Shown: positions 1 through 9,796, counted from the stretch's first letter. The stretch: DNA of 64,000 nucleotides from Lacinutrix sp. Hel_I_90 (GCF_000934685.1 NZ_JYNQ01000001.1:2964501-3028500); one strand, 5' to 3'. Numbers and translations are program-made. The notes: generated by a model from the sequence alone, not told the origin.

Positions 1-710
1 ACGCGCTTTTAAGTAGGAAAACAGAAGCCGCTATTATGGCCTTAGAGAACTCTATTGCAGGTTCAATTATCCCAAATTATGCGTTGATTGATAATAATAG
101 CCTACACATTGTAGGGGAGTATTATTTAGACATTCAGCATCATTTAATGGCATTGCCAAATCAGGCTATTGAAGCGATAAAAGAAGTGCATTCACACCCT
201 ATGGCTTTATTACAGTGTAAGACGTTTTTAAAAAACTATCCACACATTAAGTTAGTTGAAGCTAAAGATACCGCTGAAGTTGCTAAACGTATAAGTAAGC
301 AAAAGATAAAAGGTATTGCTGCAATAGCTAGTAAATTGGCTTCTCAATTATTTGATTTAACCATTCTCGCGGAAAGCATTCAAACCATAAAGCATAATGA
401 AACACGATTCGCAATCGTAAAAAGAAGTAATTCTGAAATTCCAAAAGAAGAAATTAACAAGGCGTCTGTAAAGTTTGAACTCGATCACAAGCGTGGAAGC
501 CTGGCGACTATTTTGAATGTGATGAGTGACTGTAAGTTGAATTTAACCAAAATTCAATCACTTCCAAAAATAGAAACCCCATGGTTGTACGCTTTTTTTG
601 TAGATGTTACTTTTGAGAACTATTCAGATTTTGAAAAAGCAAAATCCATTATGAAAATTATGGCTACACATTTTAAAATATTGGGGGAATATAAAAACGC
701 AAAACACTAA
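1..710 (+). CDS. pheA: Prephenate dehydratase, 5' end cut by window edge
   Basis: Converts prephenate to phenylpyruvate in phenylalanine synthesis. The reading frame is open from base 3 and the residues before the first ATG (base 36) continue the family pattern, so the gene begins left of the window and about the first 50 residues are missing. Visible are the MALENSIAGSI motif of the periplasmic-binding-like catalytic domain, the catalytic TRF motif (NETRFAIV), and a C-terminal ACT domain starting near KFELDHKRGSL that normally binds phenylalanine for feedback control. The stop TAA overlaps the next ATG by one base, so it is translationally linked to the aminotransferase. No chorismate mutase is fused here; that activity is on the DAHP synthase two genes further on. 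Confidence 0.93.
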   Translation, partial: ALLSRKTEAAIMALENSIAGSIIPNYALIDNNSLHIVGEYYLDIQHHLMALPNQAIEAIKEVHSHPMALLQCKTFLKNYPHIKLVEAKDTAEVAKRISKQKIKGIAAIASKLASQLFDLTILAESIQTIKHNETRFAIVKRSNSEIPKEEINKASVKFELDHKRGSLATILNVMSDCKLNLTKIQSLPKIETPWLYAFFVDVTFENYSDFEKAKSIMKIMATHFKILGEYKNAKH

Positions 711-1849
711 TGGAGGTTTCAAAAAGATTACATAGCGTTGAAGAATACTACTTTTCTAAAAAGTTAAAGGAAGTGAATGTCCTAAAAGCCAGTGGTAAGC
801 CAATTATTAATTTAGGTATTGGTAGTCCAGATTTACAACCGCCTGATAAAGTAGTAAAAGCCATTACGGATAGTTTTAAAGATGAGAATGCACATAAATA
901 CCAAAGTTACCAAGGTTTACCAGAGTTACGTGAAGCGATTTCAGGTTTTTATCGTACACATTTTAATGTTTTCGTAAATAAGGATACCGAAGTGCTGCCA
1001 TTAATGGGAAGTAAAGAAGGTATCATGCATATTGCTATGGCCTTTTTAGATGAGGGCGATGAAGTTTTGATTCCTAATCCAGGATATCCAACCTATACTT
1101 CAGTAACAAAATTATTACATGCTAAACCTGTATTTTATAATTTGGAAGAAAATAACAACTGGTGTCCAGATATAGCGGCCTTAGAAAAATCAGATTTAAG
1201 TAAAGTAAAGCTAATGTGGTTAAGCTATCCGCATATGCCAACAGGAGCAAAGGCAACTAAGGAGACATTTAAAGCGCTTATTGCTTTTGCAAAACGACAC
1301 CATATTTTATTAGTTAATGACAATCCGTACAGTTTTATTTTAAATGAAGAGCCATTGAGTATTTTAAGCATTGACGGCGCTAAAGACGTGTGTTTAGAGC
1401 TTAATTCATTAAGTAAAACCTTTAATATGGCAGGGTGGCGTGTAGGTATGGTTTTAGGAAAAGCGGCGTTTATAAATGCTATTCTTAAAGTAAAAAGTAA
1501 TATGGATTCTGGAATGTTTTATGGTATACAAAAAGGAGCTATTGAAGCTTTAAACTGCTCGAAATTCTGGTTTGCTAGTCTAAATAGTGTGTATGAGGAA
1601 CGTCGCAAACTGGTTTGGGAATTAGCAACACGACTTAATTGTACTTTCGATAAAAACGCTGTAGGTTTATTCGTTTGGGCAAAGTTGCCACCATCTTTTG
1701 AATCGGAAGCCTTTATAGATAAATTACTACAAGAAAAGCACATTTTTATTACACCAGGAACCGTTTTTGGCTCACAAGGCGAAGGGTATGTGCGGTTTTC
1801 TCTATGCGCAGGAAACGAAGTTATTGAAGAAGCAATCTCGAGAGTATGA
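710..1849 (+). CDS. PLP-dependent class I/II aminotransferase
   Basis: A 379-residue fold-type I aminotransferase. The PLP-binding lysine is K236 in SLSKTFNMAGWRVG, and NDNPYSF supplies the conserved Asp/Asn-Tyr region. Its place between pheA and tyrA suggests transamination of phenylpyruvate or 4-hydroxyphenylpyruvate, or of prephenate, but the sequence also resembles aspartate and LL-diaminopimelate aminotransferases, so the substrate is inferred from context. It overlaps pheA by one base and tyrA by four (ATGA), typical of a tightly coupled operon. Confidence 0.9.
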   Translation: MEVSKRLHSVEEYYFSKKLKEVNVLKASGKPIINLGIGSPDLQPPDKVVKAITDSFKDENAHKYQSYQGLPELREAISGFYRTHFNVFVNKDTEVLPLMGSKEGIMHIAMAFLDEGDEVLIPNPGYPTYTSVTKLLHAKPVFYNLEENNNWCPDIAALEKSDLSKVKLMWLSYPHMPTGAKATKETFKALIAFAKRHHILLVNDNPYSFILNEEPLSILSIDGAKDVCLELNSLSKTFNMAGWRVGMVLGKAAFINAILKVKSNMDSGMFYGIQKGAIEALNCSKFWFASLNSVYEERRKLVWELATRLNCTFDKNAVGLFVWAKLPPSFESEAFIDKLLQEKHIFITPGTVFGSQGEGYVRFSLCAGNEVIEEAISRV

Positions 1850-2700
1850 TAAATAATATATACATAATAGGCGTTGGATTAATAGGCGGGAGCTTGGCTT
1901 TAGACATTAAAGCAAAAAGACCAGATGCGACTATTTTTGGGATAGATAATTCAGAAGAAAATCTAACGATGGCTTTAGAATTAGGTGTAATAGATATAAA
2001 AGCAAGCTTTGAAGCTTTAGATAAAGCCGATTTAGTGATTTTGGCGATTCCTGTTGATGCTACTGTAACAATTTTGCCAGGAGTGCTGGATGCGGTTTCA
2101 GATTTTGGCTTAGTAGTCGATGTGGGTTCCACAAAGAAAGACATTTGCAAAGCCGTTGAAGCACATCCTAAACGCCGGAATTTTCTGGCCATGCATCCCA
2201 TAGCGGGAACTGAATTTTCAGGCCCTAAGGCCGCTATTCACAATTTATTTCAGCATAAAACAAATATCATTTGTGAAGTAGAGAAAACAGCTTTTAAATT
2301 ACAGGAGAAAGCATTAAATCTTTTTGCTCAAATAGGCATGCGCATGCGTTATATGAACCCCGAATCACACGACAAACACATCGCTTATATGTCGCATTTA
2401 TCTCATATTAGTGCGTTTATGCTTGGCAAAACGGTGATTGAAAAAGAAAAGAACGAACGTGATATTTTCGATATGGCCGGTTCTGGTTTTGAAAGTACCG
2501 TGCGTTTGGCAAAAAGCTCACCAGCGATGTGGACCCCAATTTTTAAACAAAATAAAGACAACGTTATAGAGACCCTTGAGGATTATATAAAGAATCTCAC
2601 ACAATTTAAAGACCTTATTGTGAATGATGATTTTGAAGGTGTTTTTAATGAAATGAAAGATACAAATTACATCAAACAAATATTAAACGGAATACAGTAA
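1846..2700 (+). CDS. tyrA: Prephenate dehydrogenase
   Basis: Oxidative decarboxylation of prephenate to 4-hydroxyphenylpyruvate in tyrosine synthesis. The N-terminal Rossmann domain shows GVGLIGGSLA (GxGxxG) for NAD(P), followed by the helical dimerisation domain containing the conserved MHPIAGTE and SHLSHISAFM segments with the catalytic histidine. Length of 284 residues fits the monofunctional family. The start ATG lies inside the last codons of the aminotransferase gene. No ACT domain is present at the C-terminus. Confidence 0.93.
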   Translation: MINNIYIIGVGLIGGSLALDIKAKRPDATIFGIDNSEENLTMALELGVIDIKASFEALDKADLVILAIPVDATVTILPGVLDAVSDFGLVVDVGSTKKDICKAVEAHPKRRNFLAMHPIAGTEFSGPKAAIHNLFQHKTNIICEVEKTAFKLQEKALNLFAQIGMRMRYMNPESHDKHIAYMSHLSHISAFMLGKTVIEKEKNERDIFDMAGSGFESTVRLAKSSPAMWTPIFKQNKDNVIETLEDYIKNLTQFKDLIVNDDFEGVFNEMKDTNYIKQILNGIQ

Positions 2701-2745
2701 TAGCCAATAGGGTTTTTAACCTGACAGGTGCAATATAGTAAGGAT

Positions 2746-3828
2746 ATGGAAAATAAAAAAGAAATGAGAAACTGGTTGGATGCTATGAATTTGGAGCATC
2801 CATTAGTCATCGCTGGACCTTGTAGTGCAGAGACAGAAGAGCAAGTGTTGCGAATAGCACATGAACTAAAAGAAACAGATGTAAGCTACTTTAGAGCTGG
2901 GATTTGGAAACCTAGAACACGACCAGGAATGTTTGAAGGCGTTGGCGCTTTAGGCTTAAATTGGTTGAAGAAAGTAAAAGCCGAAACAGGAATGAAAACC
3001 TGTACAGAGGTGGCGAATGCAGCCCATGTAAAGCTAGCGATAGAAAATGATGTCGATTTACTTTGGATTGGAGCACGCTCAACAGTAAGCCCTTTTATCA
3101 TGCAGGAATTAGCTGATGCTTTAGCTGGAACAGATAAGATAGTTCTGGTTAAAAATCCAGTAAACCCAGATTTAGCCTTATGGTTAGGGGGTATAGAAAG
3201 ATTATATACTGCGGGTATTAAAAACTTAGGGGCGATACATAGAGGGTTTTCAACCTATGAGAAAACAAAATATAGAAATATTCCAGAATGGCAAATAGCT
3301 ATCGAATTTCAAAATAGATTTCCAGATTTACCGTTAATTAATGATCCGTCACACATCACAGGAAAGCGTGATATGGTATTTGATGTCTCTCAAACGGCCT
3401 TAGATCTTAATTTTGACGGATTAATGGTAGAAACACATTTTGATCCGGATAATGCCTGGAGTGATGCCGCTCAACAAGTAACGCCTACTGCTTTGATTCA
3501 AATGATGAAGGATTTAAAAATTAGAAAAGAAAGTGATCCTGAAGCAGAATATAATAGTGAGCTAGCTAACTTAAGAGCCCAAATAGACGTTGTAGATAAT
3601 CAAGTGATTGAATTATTAGGCAAGCGTATGAAAGTTGCAGATGGTATTGGAGAACTTAAAAAGGAGAAAAATGTTGCCGTTTTACAAAGCAAACGTTGGA
3701 ATGAGATTTTAGGTAAAATGGTGTTAGAAGGAGAAACCAAAGGCTTAAGTGAAGAGTTTATTTTAAAATTATTTAAAGCCATTCACCAGGAATCTATTAA
3801 TCATCAGGAAAAAGTAATAAAAGGGTAG
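2746..3828 (+). CDS. Bifunctional DAHP synthase / chorismate mutase
   Basis: Joins the first committed step of aromatic synthesis (phosphoenolpyruvate plus erythrose 4-phosphate to DAHP) to chorismate-to-prephenate rearrangement. Residues 1 to about 265 are a DAHP synthase barrel (VIAGPCSAET, GIWKPRTRPG, IHRGFSTYE, INDPSHITGKRD). Residues from about 275 are an AroQ-type chorismate mutase helix bundle with LRAQIDVVD, GELKKEKN and AIHQESIN. An in-frame GTG lies 18 bases upstream, but ATG at 2746 gives the MENKKEMRNW start usual for this family. The mutase domain probably both makes prephenate for pheA/tyrA and senses it. It ends 44 bases before rsgA. Confidence 0.93.
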   Translation: MENKKEMRNWLDAMNLEHPLVIAGPCSAETEEQVLRIAHELKETDVSYFRAGIWKPRTRPGMFEGVGALGLNWLKKVKAETGMKTCTEVANAAHVKLAIENDVDLLWIGARSTVSPFIMQELADALAGTDKIVLVKNPVNPDLALWLGGIERLYTAGIKNLGAIHRGFSTYEKTKYRNIPEWQIAIEFQNRFPDLPLINDPSHITGKRDMVFDVSQTALDLNFDGLMVETHFDPDNAWSDAAQQVTPTALIQMMKDLKIRKESDPEAEYNSELANLRAQIDVVDNQVIELLGKRMKVADGIGELKKEKNVAVLQSKRWNEILGKMVLEGETKGLSEEFILKLFKAIHQESINHQEKVIKG

Positions 3829-3859
3829 CTAAACAGATTAAAACATTAATTAATAATGG

Positions 3860-3867
3860 CATCTTTG
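3860..3867 (+). promoter_or_regulatory. Putative -7 box upstream of rsgA
   Basis: CATCTTTG differs by one base from the Bacteroidota -7 consensus TAnnTTTG. It ends five bases before the rsgA ATG, so a start site at the usual distance would give a leaderless or nearly leaderless mRNA. No clear -33 TTG was located. Confidence 0.4.
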
Positions 3868-3872
3868 TATAA

Positions 3873-4823
3873 ATGACAGGACTAGTATATAAATCTACAG
3901 GAAGTTGGTACACGGTTAAAAACCAATTAGGAACCACTTATGAATGCCGTATCAAAGGAAAATTCCGTTTGCAGGGTATAAAAAGCACTAATCCCATTGC
4001 GGTTGGAGATTATGTAGATTTTGAATTAGACACAAAGAGTGATCAAGAAACTGGTGTTATTTCTAATATTCATGATCGCAAAAATTATATTGTTCGTAAA
4101 TCGGTAAACCTGTCTAAGCAAACCCATATTATAGCCTCCAATATCGATCAGGTTTTTTTATTGGTAACTATAGATAATCCCCCAACATTTACCAGTTTCA
4201 TAGACCGCTTTTTAGTCACAGCAGAGGCTTATGCTATAAAAGCCGTTTTATTGTTTAATAAAATGGATACCTATAATGAAGACACCATTTTAGAAGTAAA
4301 ATATTTAGCACACGTGTATCGGGAAATAGGCTATGAGTGTATTGAGATCTCAGCTAAAACAGGACAGAATATTGAAAAGGTGAAAGCGCTAATGGAGGGC
4401 AAGGTAAGCATGTTTACGGGGCATTCGGGAGTTGGAAAATCGACTCTAGTTAATGCTATAGAACCTACCTTGGACTTAAAAACAAAAGCCATTTCAACGC
4501 AACACATGCAAGGGCAGCATACCACGACTTTTGCTGAAATGTTTGATTTAAGCTTCAATGCAAAAATTATAGATACACCAGGTATTAAAGGGTTTGGTGT
4601 TGTAGATATGGAAAAGGAAGAAATAAGTGATTACTTTCCAGAATTTTTTAAGTTAAAACAAGACTGTAAATTCAATAATTGCTTGCATATCGAAGAACCT
4701 AAATGTGCCGTAAAAGAAGCTTTAGAAAAGGATGAAATTTCGGCGTCACGTTACAGAAGTTATGTGCAAATTATAGAAGGAGACGACCAGCACTATAGAA
4801 CAGATATCTGGAATCAGGAATAG
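3873..4823 (+). CDS. rsgA: Ribosome small subunit-dependent GTPase A
   Basis: Circularly permuted GTPase that checks late 30S subunit assembly in the cytoplasm. An N-terminal OB domain is followed by the permuted G motifs: NKMD (G4) comes before GHSGVGKSTLVNAI (G1) and DTPGIKGFG (G3). The C-terminal zinc site is visible as CKFNNCLHIEEPKC. At 316 residues it has family length. Its stop abuts the dtd ATG with no gap, so the two are cotranscribed. Confidence 0.96.
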   Translation: MTGLVYKSTGSWYTVKNQLGTTYECRIKGKFRLQGIKSTNPIAVGDYVDFELDTKSDQETGVISNIHDRKNYIVRKSVNLSKQTHIIASNIDQVFLLVTIDNPPTFTSFIDRFLVTAEAYAIKAVLLFNKMDTYNEDTILEVKYLAHVYREIGYECIEISAKTGQNIEKVKALMEGKVSMFTGHSGVGKSTLVNAIEPTLDLKTKAISTQHMQGQHTTTFAEMFDLSFNAKIIDTPGIKGFGVVDMEKEEISDYFPEFFKLKQDCKFNNCLHIEEPKCAVKEALEKDEISASRYRSYVQIIEGDDQHYRTDIWNQE

Positions 4824-5276
4824 ATGAAAGTAGTCATTCAAAGAGTGTTAAAAGCAAGCGTTACTATTGAAGACGATAAAGTAGCTTCAATTGAAAATGG
4901 TTTGCTTGTTTTATTAGGAATTGTTTCTGAGGATACACAAGAAGATGTTAACTGGCTCGTTAATAAAATCACTAATCTTCGTATTTTTTCTGACCAAAAT
5001 GGCATCATGAATCAATCGCTTATAGAAACTAATGGTGACCTCATTGTTGTGAGCCAATTTACTTTGCATGCCAGCACTAAAAAAGGGAATAGGCCTAGTT
5101 ACAGTAAAGCGGCAAAACCAGAAACGGCTATTACGCTTTATGACGCATTTATTAAAGCTTCTGAAGCTGTTTTAAATAAACCAGTTCAAACGGGACAGTT
5201 TGGAGCAGATATGAAAGTAGAATTATTAAATGATGGACCCGTTACTATTATTGTAGATTCTAAAGACAGGGTTTAG
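4824..5276 (+). CDS. dtd: D-aminoacyl-tRNA deacylase
   Basis: Hydrolyses D-amino acids (and glycine mischarged to tRNA-Ala) from tRNA. The 150-residue length and the two signature segments SQFTLHAS and NDGPVTIIVDS (the cross-subunit Gly-cisPro site) identify the family. It begins directly after the rsgA stop codon, forming a small translation-quality pair. Confidence 0.96.
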   Translation: MKVVIQRVLKASVTIEDDKVASIENGLLVLLGIVSEDTQEDVNWLVNKITNLRIFSDQNGIMNQSLIETNGDLIVVSQFTLHASTKKGNRPSYSKAAKPETAITLYDAFIKASEAVLNKPVQTGQFGADMKVELLNDGPVTIIVDSKDRV

Positions 5277-5315
5277 TAATTAACTTTTTTCACCCCTTTT
5301 TGTACTGATAAGTCT

Positions 5316-5323
5316 TATATTTG
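5316..5323 (+). promoter_or_regulatory. Putative -7 promoter box for the DUF3857 pair
   Basis: TATATTTG matches TAnnTTTG exactly and lies 18 bases before the ATG at 5342. The nearest TTTG upstream (5299-5302) is only 13 bases away, closer than the usual 17-23, so the -33 part is uncertain. Confidence 0.45.
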
Positions 5324-5341
5324 AGCCCCTAAATTATTCTA

Positions 5342-7240
5342 ATGCGCCTCAAATGTATATTCAGTATTACTTTAATACTATGTTCACTTACCGTTTTTTC
5401 ACAAAATTATTTGTCTTCATTAACCTTGAAAGAGGAACTTACTAAAGATGCAAATGCTGTAGTAAGGCTAAATGAAACTGAAATTGATATTTTGTCATAC
5501 GATAAAATGATTGTCAAAAAGCATAGAGTAGTGACGGTGCTTAATAAAGAAGGAGAACGTTATATTGATGCAAGTATTAGGTATGACAAATCGGTTAATA
5601 TTAAAAAGCTTGAAGCAGTTGTCTATAATCTTTTAGGAGATGAAATTAAAAAGTTCAGAAAAAAAGATTTTGAAGACGTTAGTGTTTATGATGGCTTCTC
5701 GATATTTACTGACGACAGAATTAAACACATAAATTACACCGCTACGCAATATCCTTATACTGTTGCGTATTTTGAAGAAACTATTCAGTCTACTACAGCA
5801 TTTATTCAACAATGGTATCCTTTAGAAGGCTATTATGTAAGTACAGAAGGGTCTAGTATTAAGGTTAATAATGAATCGGGTATTACACTAGTATCTAAAG
5901 CTTCAGGATTTGAAGGATTCAATATTTCTAAACATTCTGAATTTTATTATTCGGCAGAAAATATTCCAGCTATTAGATACGAAGCCTACGCACCATCCTT
6001 TACTTCTTTTGCACCTCATCTAAAGTTTGCCTTACAAGAGTTCGATATGAAAGGTGTAAAAGGGACTAATACAAGTTGGAAGAATTTTGGAAAGTGGGTA
6101 GGAGAAAGCCTAATTAGTGATACACAAGAGTTACCTGAGGCAGTTATTGAAGAAGTTAAAAGACTAACGGTAGACGCCAAAACGGATTATGAAAAGGCTA
6201 AAATTGTTTATGAGTTTATGCAAAATAAAACACGCTATATCAGTGTTCAGGTTGGCATTGGTGGATGGAAACCCATGTTGGCAGGAGATGTAGATAGGTT
6301 GGGGTATGGAGATTGTAAGGCGTTGTCTAATTATACAAAATCATTGCTCAAAGCAGTTGGTTTAGAATCCTATTATACTTTGATTTATGGCGGTCGTGAT
6401 ATTCAAAATATTGACAAGGATTTTTCTTCTCAGCAAGGCAATCATGCTATTTTAGCGGTTCCTATTCAAGGCGACTTGATTTTTTTAGAATGCACTAGTC
6501 AAACCGATCCATTCGGATACATAGCTAACTTTACAGATGATAGAGATGTGTTAATTGTTAAGCCTGAAGGCGGAGAGATTGTGCATACAAGAGCTTATGA
6601 AACCAAGGATAATTTGCAAACGACAAAAGCATTCGTGTCTTTTGATGAAAGCGGGAATTTTAAAGCCAAGATTAGTATTGTATCAAAAGGGACTCAGTAT
6701 GCTTATCACAGCTCTCGAATTGAAAACGAAACAGAAAAAAGTCGAAAGCTTTATTATAAAAATTATTTAGATAACATAAATAATTTAAGCATAGAATCTA
6801 TGGATTTTGAAAATGATAAAAATGAAATTGTTTTTAAAGAAAGTATCAATTTGTCAGCTACTAAATATGGTGCAAAAGCAGGAACAAGATTGTTGTTGAA
6901 ACCAAATATGTTCAATAGAAAAACAAGCGTGCCTCCTAGATATCCTAATCGAAATTTAAATGTTGAAATAGATAGAGGATATACAGATGTTGATGAGTAT
7001 GAACTTACCTTATCTAGTAATCTAAAAATAGAAGCCTTACAAGATAATGTTTCAATCAATAATAAATTTGGAGAATACACGGTCACTTTCGAAAAACTTT
7101 CAGAGCAGACTTTTATATACAAGAGAAAGCTAATTATCAATAAAGGAAATTATTCAAAAGAAGATTACAAGGCTTTTAGAGATTTTAATTCTCAAATCGT
7201 CAAAAATGATAATTCTAAATTAGTATTAAAACAATTATAA
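5342..7240 (+). CDS. Secreted DUF3857 / transglutaminase-like protein, intact triad
   Basis: A 632-residue exported protein of unknown function. The signal peptide is residues 1 to about 20, ending in VFSQ. A DUF3857 domain covers roughly 45-210 and a transglutaminase-like core about 260-400. The core has a plausible Cys-His-Asp triad: C325 in GYGDCKALSN, H368 in GNHAILAV and D389 in SQTDPFG. Transglutaminase-fold enzymes act as cross-linkers or cysteine proteases; which applies here cannot be read from the sequence. It is followed four bases later by a paralogue that lacks the Cys and His. Location is probably periplasm or cell surface. Confidence 0.85.
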   Translation: MRLKCIFSITLILCSLTVFSQNYLSSLTLKEELTKDANAVVRLNETEIDILSYDKMIVKKHRVVTVLNKEGERYIDASIRYDKSVNIKKLEAVVYNLLGDEIKKFRKKDFEDVSVYDGFSIFTDDRIKHINYTATQYPYTVAYFEETIQSTTAFIQQWYPLEGYYVSTEGSSIKVNNESGITLVSKASGFEGFNISKHSEFYYSAENIPAIRYEAYAPSFTSFAPHLKFALQEFDMKGVKGTNTSWKNFGKWVGESLISDTQELPEAVIEEVKRLTVDAKTDYEKAKIVYEFMQNKTRYISVQVGIGGWKPMLAGDVDRLGYGDCKALSNYTKSLLKAVGLESYYTLIYGGRDIQNIDKDFSSQQGNHAILAVPIQGDLIFLECTSQTDPFGYIANFTDDRDVLIVKPEGGEIVHTRAYETKDNLQTTKAFVSFDESGNFKAKISIVSKGTQYAYHSSRIENETEKSRKLYYKNYLDNINNLSIESMDFENDKNEIVFKESINLSATKYGAKAGTRLLLKPNMFNRKTSVPPRYPNRNLNVEIDRGYTDVDEYELTLSSNLKIEALQDNVSINNKFGEYTVTFEKLSEQTFIYKRKLIINKGNYSKEDYKAFRDFNSQIVKNDNSKLVLKQL

Positions 7241-7244
7241 GATA

Positions 7245-9272
7245 ATGAAAGAAAAAATCTTAATATTACTATTGTGCTTTGTTACGGGCATTAGCGCTCA
7301 AAATATCAAGTTTGGTAAAGTTAGTAAAGAGGAGCTTGAAGAGCAATTTTACGAAGAAGATAGTACTGCAAATGCAGTGGTGCTATATAGGGAATATTCA
7401 ACACATTACCCATTTAGACAGGGTGAGGGTTTTATTAGGACAACAGAAGTTTTTGAGCGCATAAAAATCTACAATAATAATGGCTTTAACTGGGCTACCG
7501 TTGAGAATAAATTATATAATCAAAACGGAGAGACAGAGGAACACATTCAGGGTTTAAAGGCTTACACTTATAATTTAGAGAATAACAAAATTAAAGATTT
7601 TAAGTTAAAAAAGGATGGGGTTTTTGAGGTTGAAACGAATAAATATTGGAAAGAACATAAGTTTATTCTACCTAATGTTAAGGCAGGCTCGGTAATAGAA
7701 TACACTTATAGAATAGAATCTCCTTTTATGACAATTGATGATATAGATTTGCAATATGATATTCCTGTAAAAAAACAAACGATCAAATTAAAAATTCCAG
7801 ATCGTTTTACCTTTAATAAAATATTAAACCCAAAAGCCATTTATCAACCAAAATTCACAGAGACTACTGTAAACAGAAAACTGGAATTTACAAATAGTCA
7901 AGTTAGTATTAGTAGTGGTGGTAGTGGTTTCCAGACGGGAACAAATAAGAAACAAACCTATAAAGATATTTTAGAAAGGATTACAATAACTGAGGATACT
8001 AATATACCAGCATTGAAAAACGAAGCCTATGTAGATAATATAAATAATTACAGAGCTAAAATAACTTTTGAATTTGCTAATGCAGTTGGGCAAAATGGAG
8101 ATGTACAATTTTTCAATAACACTTGGGAAGATATTGTATCTCGTATTTTTAAAAGCTCAAATTTTGGAGGACAGTTGGATAAAAAGAATTATTTTAAAAA
8201 TGATGTAGATGCATTGTTACTAGGGGTAGAAGATTCAAAGATCAAGCTTAATAAGCTATTCAATTTTGTGAAATCAAAAGTTAAATGGAATAATTTTATT
8301 GGTTACTATTCAGAATCAGGTGTAAAGGAAGCCTACAAAACAGGGGCAGGTAATATTGCAGATATAAATTTAATGTTAGTATCGATGTTAAGATATGCCG
8401 GCTTAAATGCAAACCCAGTTTTAGTGAGTACTAGAGATCATGGTGTTCCCATCATTGCAACTTCTAAAGGGTTTAATTATGTTATTGCCCGTGTAAGTAT
8501 TGATGGAGAAGAAATTCTTTTAGATGCCAGTGATCCATTTGCAGGATTAAACATATTACCTAAAAGAGCTCTAAATTGGCAAGGAAGAGTCGTTAATGAG
8601 CAAGGTGCTTCAGATTGGGTAAGTTTAAAACCTTCAACGATATCAAGTAAAAAAATACAATTGAATATTAATATTCAAAATGATTTTTCAATCAAAGGAA
8701 AACTAAGAGAAATTCTTTCTAATCATTTAGCATTAAACTATAGAGAAAAATATGCGAAGTCAACCACGGAAACTATCATTTCAGAATTAGAAAAAGATAA
8801 AGGAGATTTAATTATTGAAGGCCTAGATGTAAAGAATAGTAAAGATGTAGCGAAACCAATTGTATTAACATACGATTTCATTACAGAAAATGCTATAGAA
8901 GCAATTGGAGATAAATTATATTTTTCTCCGTTATTGTTTTTAAACTCAGAGTCTAATCCATTCATACAAGAAGAACGCATATATCCAATAGATTTTATAT
9001 ATCCTCAAGCATCAAAATACAGAATAAGTATTAATCTGCCAGAAGGATATGAAATTGAATCCTTGCCAGAGAATGCAAAATTTTTACTTAATGGGAGTGA
9101 AGGTGAGTTCACATATATAATAAAAGGGAATGTAAATTCGATACAATTAATAGTTGATTTCAACCTAAATAAGACAATAATTTCACCAATGGAGTACAAT
9201 CAATTTAAAGCGTTTTTTGCGTTATCTTTTGAAAAGCAATCTGAGCAAATAGTTCTAGCCAAAAAACAGTAA
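7245..9272 (+). CDS. Secreted DUF3857 / pseudo-transglutaminase paralogue
   Basis: A 675-residue paralogue of the preceding gene with a signal peptide (LLCFVTGISAQ), a DUF3857 domain and a transglutaminase-like core. Aligned without gaps to its neighbour, the catalytic cysteine is replaced by I371 (GAGNIADINL) and the histidine by tyrosine in FNYVIARV, while the aspartate region (DASDPF) is kept. The core is therefore probably non-catalytic and may act as a binding or regulatory partner of the upstream enzyme. The genes are four bases apart, which supports co-expression and perhaps a complex. The partnership is inference. Confidence 0.83.
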   Translation: MKEKILILLLCFVTGISAQNIKFGKVSKEELEEQFYEEDSTANAVVLYREYSTHYPFRQGEGFIRTTEVFERIKIYNNNGFNWATVENKLYNQNGETEEHIQGLKAYTYNLENNKIKDFKLKKDGVFEVETNKYWKEHKFILPNVKAGSVIEYTYRIESPFMTIDDIDLQYDIPVKKQTIKLKIPDRFTFNKILNPKAIYQPKFTETTVNRKLEFTNSQVSISSGGSGFQTGTNKKQTYKDILERITITEDTNIPALKNEAYVDNINNYRAKITFEFANAVGQNGDVQFFNNTWEDIVSRIFKSSNFGGQLDKKNYFKNDVDALLLGVEDSKIKLNKLFNFVKSKVKWNNFIGYYSESGVKEAYKTGAGNIADINLMLVSMLRYAGLNANPVLVSTRDHGVPIIATSKGFNYVIARVSIDGEEILLDASDPFAGLNILPKRALNWQGRVVNEQGASDWVSLKPSTISSKKIQLNINIQNDFSIKGKLREILSNHLALNYREKYAKSTTETIISELEKDKGDLIIEGLDVKNSKDVAKPIVLTYDFITENAIEAIGDKLYFSPLLFLNSESNPFIQEERIYPIDFIYPQASKYRISINLPEGYEIESLPENAKFLLNGSEGEFTYIIKGNVNSIQLIVDFNLNKTIISPMEYNQFKAFFALSFEKQSEQIVLAKKQ

Positions 9273-9280
9273 AATTAGCA

Positions 9281-9796
9281 ATGGCATCACTCTTCGGTCA
9301 TGGTTTATTGGGTTATACACTTTCTAAAATTGCAGACAATAAATCTAATAGGTTATTAGTACTTCTTGCAATAGGTTCAGCCATTTTGCCAGATATCGAT
9401 GTCTTGGCTTTTAATTTTAGTATTCCCTATTCGCATCCCTTTGGTCATCGTGGATTTACACATTCCATTGTGTTTGCATTACTTTGGGCAGGAGTGTTGG
9501 CTTTAACTGTTGATAAAAGCAGAAAACCCTTGTTTTTTGTAACCCTCTTTTTTGCAACCGTATCGCACGGTATTCTTGATGCTTTAACGACTGGTGGTCG
9601 GGGTGTTGGTTTTTTTATTCCCTTTAATATGGAGCGTTTCTTTTTCCCGTTCAGACCAATAAAAGTGTCACCAATTGGTATGAGTAAATTTTTCTCTAAT
9701 TGGGGATTTCAAGTGATTATTAGCGAATTAAAATATATTGCTATTCCATGCGTCTTGGTTTTAGTATTTTTGTATCTCTTAAAGCGAAAACAATGA
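9281..9796 (+). CDS. DUF457/YdjM-type membrane-bound metal-dependent hydrolase
   Basis: A 171-residue integral membrane protein. Conserved histidines and aspartates expected for a metal site appear in LPDIDVLAF, HRGFTHSIVF and SHGILDALT, and several hydrophobic segments span the length. Members of the family are annotated as putative metal-dependent hydrolases; some proteobacterial relatives are SOS-induced. The enzymatic role is not established. It starts eight bases after the DUF3857 pair and shares ATGA with the next gene. Confidence 0.83.
   Translation: MASLFGHGLLGYTLSKIADNKSNRLLVLLAIGSAILPDIDVLAFNFSIPYSHPFGHRGFTHSIVFALLWAGVLALTVDKSRKPLFFVTLFFATVSHGILDALTTGGRGVGFFIPFNMERFFFPFRPIKVSPIGMSKFFSNWGFQVIISELKYIAIPCVLVLVFLYLLKRKQ

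Noticed and set aside
1519-1743. Minus-strand frame inside the aminotransferase
   Set aside because: Shadow of a well-supported gene; no family-like product and no start signals.
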